DNA from: Mucidula mucida
Taxonomy: Eukaryota; Basidiomycota; Agaricomycetes; Agaricales; Physalacriaceae
DNA: 64,000 nt
Assembly (NCBI GenBank): GCA_015501055.1
Contig: JADNYV010000007.1
Span: 372,001-436,000, forward strand
Direction: 5' to 3'
Of this stretch, positions 58,081-64,000 are shown one piece after another. Every line of letters begins with the position of its first letter. The first letter of the stretch is position 1. A program made the translations under genes and the position numbers. The notes beneath the pieces were generated by a model. It did not search any database, was not told where the DNA came from, and saw only the letters and a program-made list of their open reading frames with translations.

Positions 58081-59127
58081 GATGTCTCCCTCCAACTGCG
58101 AGCCGACTAGAATCGACTTTGAGTTTGCTTATGTGGCGTCCGACTCGAACCCAACTATCCAAATTCGTGAGGACGCTGAATCGGCATACGGGAACTACGT
58201 CCCTAACGTGAAGTCTGCTGAATCTTCGTCCTTCTCTTCGCCATCTCTCTACGCGTGAGTTTCTGATCTTCCTCCACCGACGAGGCTGACCGTTGGTCAA
58301 GTGGTTCACCTCCGCCAAGGCGTGCACGCGCGCATGTGGTGGACCATCCCCACTGTTCTCCTCGCTGGATGGCTGGAGGTGCTCGGCTGGAGCGGACGCC
58401 TGTGGTCGAGCTTTTCGCCTAGTCTTCGGGACCCGTTTATGATCCAGTGAGCACCCATCCGTCCATGTGCAGATGTAGTATCACATCACCTCGCGAAGAA
58501 TTGTGTACACCATCATTGGCCCGACGCCGCTGGTTGCTGCCAACTTTATAATAATGGGCGCTATCATCCGTATTGAGTGACGACAACGTGCGAATTCATG
58601 CCGCGCGGGTGCTTATCCGTACAGACTCCCGTGTCTTTTTTAGCTGTGTACGTCCTCGTTTCTTGTGTGATTCTGGCACGCGTCGCGAGCCAGAGTCAGA
58701 CTGCGCTTGCAAGTGCAGAGTACCCCGGGAAGATGGATACCAGGATCATGAATATGCTCGCTGCATTATGCTTCAATATCCTGTGTTTGTTTATTCGGTC
58801 CGTCTCTCCTGTGTACGCATGGATTCAACCAGTGGACTGACCTCTCTTTTCATACAGTGCTAACTACCGTACCATCGAGTTATCCGATGGATGGAATGGA
58901 CGTATCATCAACACGGAGGTGTACTTTAGTAAGGCAGCCAGTTCCTCGACTATTTCCGCTGGTGACTAAGTCATGATGTGTAGACGTTCTTGATAGTGCC
59001 ATAGTTGTGCTAGCCATGTATACCTTGAACTTTGCACATCCGGGTCCTTGGTCGTGACATGGGTAAATCGCGATCGCTGGCAAAGAAGGACCATAGTGCC
59101 AATGCCGTCGAGTTGGAGAGGGTCTAA
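58081..59127 (+). pseudogene. RTA1-like pseudogene, duplicate of 52337-53718
   Basis: It starts MSPSNCEPTRIDFEFAYVAS and is co-linear with the gene at 52.3 kb. The frame is lost near 58210 (after YVPNVKSAE) and a stop follows. Recognisable pieces continue: MWWTIPTVLLAGWLEVLGWS, GRLWSSFSPSLRDPFMIQ, TIIGPTPLVAANFIIMGAII. About 30 nt are lost near 58574. A larger segment that includes the SLVVQGAGGG core is missing between about 58680 and 58690. The end (YRTIELSDGWNGRIINTEVYF, MYTLNFAHPG) is preserved. It is clearly non-functional. Its promoter region is duplicated too. Confidence 0.85.
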
Positions 59128-59420
59128 AGTCTGTCGGCTTCTTTTCAAAGTTGCATTATAAGTTATTCATGTGTATACCCTGTACATTCATTAATAGTTG
59201 GTTGACGATGGTAGAACATGAAGCTGTCATGACCGAAACTCATACCCCAATCCGCGGACGGGATTAGAGTGTTGGGGATACTTGTACAACTACAAGAGTC
59301 GCGACCTGCAACGAGATTGTGGCCGGGGAACTCGTAAATACATATCTACAGTGTCGAGTCATGCACAGTCATTCACAAAAGCCTGCACGCACCTACTACT
59401 ACTACTAGGGTGGCACGAGC

Positions 59421-60164
59421 TCAAGTCTCGCTCTTTCTCTTCTTCTTGCGAGGTGCAGGCTTGGACGATCCTTCGTCATTGTGCCGCTTCTTTTGGCGCG
59501 CACCCATGAGGATATCACAGTCACCTGAAGCTTCGGTCGGATCGTCAACGCCTGCAGGCTTCATGAAGCCATTCGGAGCGGAGGGAGGGGCTCGTAGGTC
59601 GGCACCGACGTTGGATGGCTCAAAGAGAGATTGTCGCGCAGATTTAGAAGGGTCTTTATCCTTTTTCGCTTTGGGGGAGAGAACAGAGCTGAGAGAGGTC
59701 AACTTGGTCGGTTTGACGACGGGCGCCACTGCAGGCTTGGGTTCGGGTTCCTCAGACTGAGGTTCGGCGGGTGGCGCGTCTTCCGCAGGTATATCTTTCT
59801 GTAAAAGAGTTAGGTCAAAGAATTGAAATGGTAGCAGATGCTAACCGTGACTTCGACGCCTTTTTTGAAGACGCGCCTTCGTTTTGGTTCAGTATCTTCC
59901 GAAAAAATAAAAGGCAGATATGAGTATTCGTAGGTTACTGGTTCACTAATATTGCATCAATAAGAAGATCAAGGTGACTGACGACGAGACTAACGATTCT
60001 GTAGACTGTTTCCAGGAATCCTGTATATGTTTGGGTATTGACCATTCCTCGGCGTCCTTGACCTCTGCCTTTGTGAGCTCGACCTCTTCCAGTTTCTGTT
60101 TTCGTTGTGCATTCTGCATAAACCGAAGACTAAGCGTGCCATTGCTCAGTTGTTTGCCTGACAT
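59421..60164 (-). CDS. MPP6: MPP6-like nuclear exosome cofactor
   Basis: MPP6 links the nuclear RNA exosome to its helicase Mtr4 and binds RNA. The start MSGKQLSNGTLSLRFMQNAQ (60164) holds the family signature (LSxxxLxxRFMQ), followed by RKQKLEEVELTKAEVKDAEE and WSIPKHIQDSWKQ. Two introns (near 59.9-60.0 kb and 59.80 kb) lead through RRRVFKKGVEVT to a Lys/Pro-rich tail: KLTSLSSVLSPKAKKDKDPS, LFEPSNVGADLRAPPSAPNG and RQKKRHNDEGSS, ending RKKKRKSET, a probable nuclear localisation signal. Length (about 190 residues) matches fungal MPP6. It lies divergent from VAC1 with 173 bp between starts. Confidence 0.85.
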
Positions 60165-60337
60165 GGTGATGGTGGTTGGTGAAAGAGTTGATTGCCATTT
60201 CGGGCTGCGTGCTCTTTGAATCATACCATCACGTTGCGCGCCGTCTTGGCCCCGCCTGGCGTGCAAAGCCTTCTCTTCGCCGCCTGCCGCGTATACTTTG
60301 TCGACGTCGATCACTGCAGCCGTTGTCTTGGACCTCG
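60165..60337. promoter_or_regulatory. Bidirectional promoter region, MPP6 / VAC1
   Basis: A 173-bp divergent intergenic region. It contains no clear TATA element on either strand. Confidence 0.45.
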
Positions 60338-62824
60338 ATGTCGGACGGGCCAGAGAGTCCCCAGCCAGCTGCACCAGTGCCGTACCAGGCGTACAGGGTA
60401 TGAGCCCTCATTCGTGGCTCTGTCTGAGCTCGTCGCTGACCGTAGCACTGTAGTCGAAGAGGCAGTCGCATTCACGAAATGTTTCTATATCGCGGCTGAC
60501 GCCCAGTGCATCACCGCCGCCTCCGACAGCACCTGGCACGAACGGCGGCTACGACACTTGGGAAAAGGAAGCCTTGGGCCTAGCAGCCAATCAGCAGGCT
60601 CCGACGCCAGCCCCAGTGGTTTTGTTGCAGCCGTCTCCGGGAACGCCGAACGGACTGCCTAGTCCACCAGAGTCTCCCAGCGCGGTTGATGTGCCAGAAC
60701 CGATGAAGACAATTCAAGATGCTACTCTGATTGAGAATGACGAGTCTACTGCTGGTCAAGTTGATCTTCCTCCGACTACTCCCTCCTCACCGACAGCCTC
60801 GTCCTCTGGCAGCCCATCTCATGCCAGCAAGCCTCTGCCACGCTTACAGACTGGCAGAAAGACCTCGACATTCCGACATGTACCACGTACTCGTCCTGGT
60901 ATTGCATCCTCTCCTCTTGCACCGCAGTCTCATTCACGAAGTACGTCCACGTCGACCATTCGGCACAGTATGCCTCCCCTGGACAACCCCCCTTCCCGGC
61001 CCAACCGTCTTTCATTAGTCAATAGTCCCTCCCCGCTCTCAAAGCCACTACCTACTCTTACCAACGGAAACACACTTGTAACACCTCAACCCGATCATCC
61101 ATCAGTATCGTTACCTGTATCACCATTGACGCGAACATCATCCCTTCATGCATCACCCACAGCCTCTCCCGTCCATGCACCAATCTCGATATCGCCATCT
61201 CCCTCCCATCACGCTGCGCATCCGCCTTCACGCACCGCCACCGCGACTCCGCCCTATGCTCGTTCGCCTGCGCCCTATCGGCCCGGTTTTCAGCCTAAAG
61301 GTGTCTACCGGCCACGTACAGACGAGTTTATTTCACTGCGCAAAGTCGCCCGTGATGGTGTAGAGTCGGCCGGCCGCATCGAGCGCACTAAGCTGGAACG
61401 ACGCTTGGAGAAGATTATTGCACTTCACTTTCCCGCTGGAGGCAAAAGCGAGCACCCAAGGCCTGGAGGTAATCGCAGAGCCTCGTCGTTGTTTGATATC
61501 GATCTCGGTGATTTGAAGAGGTTGAGTATGTCTGATGCGGGCGGGTTGTGGAAAGGTGTGCTGGCGGCAGGTGCTGTGAAGAATGATATGAGAGGTATGG
61601 TCGCTCTTTTCCGACCTCTTTGACTTGCTGACCCAGCCTTTAGCTGCGGAACAACGAATAACGCCTTGGGAGGACGATGCCTCTGCGAGCAAGTGTCCCA
61701 TGTGTAGCGCCTCATTTCATCCCCTCACAAATCGCAAACACCATTGTCGGTTATGTGGGCAGATAATATGTTCTCTGCCTATAAAGAATCCACAGCGGTC
61801 GGCTTTGTGCTCGGTTTTGTTTGTTGTTGATCCAAAGACGCGACAAATTGAAGAGGTCGGGGAGGGTGTGGACTATGGTGTCAAGAGACGGCGGACAACC
61901 AGTATGAACGGCCCTCCTGGGAAGCGGCCTGTTCAGGATGACGACGAGGCTGAAAAGTTTCTCAAAGGCGTACGCATATGTCGCAGCTGTCGGCCGATAC
62001 TACTGTAAGATTTCAGTCGCTGTTGGTGTTAGCCATCTCATTTCAAAACAGACGACAGCAGTATCAGCAAGAGATGTCGGTAGTGCCGACGTTCGCGCAT
62101 CTTTACGATGTCAGTGCCTTGTATTTCATTACACCTGTTCTTTCTGACGGTGAATAGGTCCTCGTGGAATTGGAGAAAGAGATCGAGGATTCATTGCCTC
62201 AGTTCCAAGAGATGCTTGTCAGTTTGAAGTAGGTGCTAGGCCACTTCATCATGCTATACACTGCTAATCTCGTCTATGCAGCCAAGACGATCATCCCACC
62301 ACAGAAGCTTCCGCTACGAGAAAGCGTCTGCTAGAGGTTTTCGCGCAGTATGACGTAGTGGCGAAGCGGATACGAAAGCTCCCATGTCCTGCTGGCGGGT
62401 CTCAAGACCGCGTTCAACTGGCTGTGGCGACTCGGGCAAACGTGTTCCTTCAGAAGCACATGTTCCCGTTACAGGTAAGCCCTAAATTTTTACGCCATAG
62501 GGTTTGAGCTGACCTATTGTGAAGTCCCTCCCGAAACCGAAAGCAAAGCACAAGAAATCATCTAGTAAAGCTGGAGGCGATGCTAAGGATGTTGGGTTGA
62601 CCCTCGATCCCGACTCTGAAATGGCGATGGCGTTACAACCCTTAATCGAGCAGGAAGCGCTGCTCGAGTCTTTCGTGGAGGAGGCCAGAGCACACCGCAA
62701 ATTTGAGGATGCGAAAACGTTGCAGTTGAATCTGTCCGAGATACGAGGGGAGATTGAACGGATACTGGCCAACGCCGACGATGGGGCGGTCAATGGCAAG
62801 GGAAAGGGCAAGAAGGCAAAGTGA
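60338..62824 (+). CDS. PEP7: VAC1/PEP7-like FYVE protein (rabenosyn-type) for endosomal fusion
   Basis: VAC1/PEP7 binds PI3P and Rab5-type GTPases and acts with Vps45 in Golgi-to-endosome transport. The start MSDGPESPQPAAPVPYQAY (60338) is the first exon; the splice to the long Pro/Ser-rich exon (TNGGYDTWEKEALGLAANQQ) is not resolved. The region after 61260 reads RSPAPYRPGFQPKGVYRPRT and EFISLRKVARDGVESAGRIE. The FYVE domain follows an intron: ITPWEDDASASKCPMC, LTNRKHHCRLCGQIIC, with an insertion of about 60 residues before RICRSCRPILL. The C-terminal helical part includes VLVELEKEIEDSLPQFQEML and RVQLAVATRANVFLQKHMFP. The end LEQEALLESF-type helix and KGKGKKAK tail fit the Rab-binding region. 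Confidence 0.88.
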
Positions 62825-62935
62825 TATATAGTATCTGATCTCAATATTATCGTACATCTAATGGTTATGGTTGGTTTGCCGTAATTTTCCATTAGGTGGT
62901 ATAAGTTACATTGTGGCGCCAACTGCTACATGCGT

Positions 62936-64000
62936 TTACCAGGTTCCGAGGTTGGGGCTGACCTTGAAATCGCAGCCAGTCTTGGCTTTAACTTCCTCGA
63001 CTGTGACGCCCTTGGCGACGTCGATGAGGGTGAGGCCGCCGCCGTTCTTGCGGTCAACGTCAAAGACGGCGAGTTCTGTGATGATCTGGCTGACGGTCCC
63101 GGCGCCAGTCAAGGGAAGCGCACACTCCTTGAGGATCTTGGGGCTGCCATCGCGCGCGCAGTGTTCCATGGTCACAATAACCTTCGTCTTGTCTGGGTTG
63201 GATACGAGATCCATGGCACCGCCGATACCTTGAAGGCGCGATGAGCGAGTTGATCGCCATGTTTTAGAGAGGGAGCAAACATACCTTTGACGAGTTTGCC
63301 GGGAATCATAAAGTTCGCAATGTCACCGTTCTGGGATACTTCCATCGCCTGGGAGATACGCGTGAGAATTGCACACACGAAGCAGGACTGGAGACCACGC
63401 TGCACGCACACCAAGGATAGCGACGTCTATATGTCCGCCACGGATCATCGCAAACGATTCACTAGAGTCGAACACAGACGCGCCAGCGACGAGAGTGACA
63501 GTCTCTTTGCCGGCGTTGATCAAGTCACTGAGAAAGAATACATATAAGCCGGGAGGCGCAATCGTATGGGAGAAAACACACGAACGCATCAAGCTGCTTT
63601 TCAGTCGGGTACGGTCCCATGCCCAAAATGCCGTTCTCGCTTTGCAGCCACACACGGACACCGGGGGCCAAGTATTCCGGCACGAGCGTAGGCATCCCGA
63701 TTCCCAGGTTAACGTGGAAGCCGTCCCGGATCTCCTTCGCGCGCGCCGGGCGATGTATCGTCGCTGAGCCTGCGCGGCAGCCTTTTCCGGTGTCACCGAC
63801 GCGTCCTCCTTGGTCCCCGAGGTCGCGAGCGTCACATACTCAATCTTCTTGGGCGAGGTGGCTTGCACAATCCGGTCGACGTATATCCCAGGCAGGTGAA
63901 TCGCATTTGGGGAGATGGACCCCACGGGCACGACCTTCTCGGCCTCGACGATCGTCAGCTTCGCGTTCTTCGCCATGACCGTGCTGAAATTCTGCGCCGT
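62936..64000 (-). CDS. Succinyl-CoA:3-ketoacid CoA transferase (SCOT), 5' end outside window, one frameshift
   Basis: Mitochondrial enzyme that transfers CoA from succinyl-CoA to acetoacetate. The visible part covers the end of the A-like domain ([40 protein letters not shown]) and the whole B-like domain. After [14 protein letters not shown] the frame shifts: one base appears missing in the GC-rich run at about 63738-63748. It then continues [20 protein letters not shown] and [20 protein letters not shown], which holds the catalytic Glu of ENGxxG. The next exons read [53 protein letters not shown] and [20 protein letters not shown], ending KVSPNLGTW. Splicing is otherwise clean. Confidence 0.9.

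Noticed and set aside
1..64000. CRISPR arrays, bacterial-type operons, biosynthetic gene cluster
   Set aside because: No regularly spaced repeats were seen, all genes have fungal introns, and the FMO, PhyH and protease genes are scattered among housekeeping genes with no core synthase.

Overview
The window is nuclear DNA from a filamentous basidiomycete, most likely an Agaricomycete. Genes are split by many introns of about 45-60 nt with GT...AG ends and CTRAY-like branch sites, intergenic gaps are short, and the families are typical of mushroom genomes (DUF6535 membrane proteins, an F-box protein, RTA1-like proteins, a GH55 glucanase). No bacterial-type operon, CRISPR array or virus is visible.

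Layout. 0-7 kb: PAN2 (partial, minus), a flavin monooxygenase (minus), and a DUF6699-like protein (plus). 7.2-11.6 kb: an AT-rich island with a Tc1/mariner remnant, followed by copy 1 of a 2.85-kb block carrying an intact gene of unknown function. An intron-containing tRNA-Trp lies at 11.8 kb. 12.6-25.3 kb is a housekeeping stretch: SOG2 (minus), a JMJD5-like hydroxylase (minus) and MOT1/BTAF1 (plus). 26-30 kb holds weakly supported genes and an F-box protein. 30.2-33.5 kb is a secreted GH55 exo-beta-1,3-glucanase (minus). 34.2-34.9 kb is a 744-bp palindromic MITE. 35.4-38.9 kb is a DUF6535 gene with a broken 3' half. 39.2-43.4 kb holds a CUE protein, an aspartic protease and a PhyH dioxygenase. 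43.6-45.4 kb is a shortened DUF6535 gene, followed by an intron-containing tRNA-Pro. 46-51.4 kb holds MSS51, HIS3 and CDC45. 52-59 kb is a duplicated accessory segment: an RTA1-like gene, block copy 2 in inverted orientation, a second AT-rich island and an RTA1 pseudogene. 59.4-64 kb holds MPP6, VAC1/PEP7 and SCOT (partial).

The functional genes are mostly unrelated housekeeping functions: mRNA deadenylation, transcription, replication origin firing, cell polarity, exosome function, endosomal fusion, histidine synthesis, COX1 translation and ketone-body metabolism. Several are paired head-to-head over very short intergenic regions (71 bp for MSS51/HIS3). The unusual content is structural: the inverted duplication 45 kb apart, the MITE, a probable AT-AC intron in HIS3, and a cluster of nine single-adenine losses in MOT1. 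I found no convincing new multi-gene system. All similarity statements were made by eye and no search was run.
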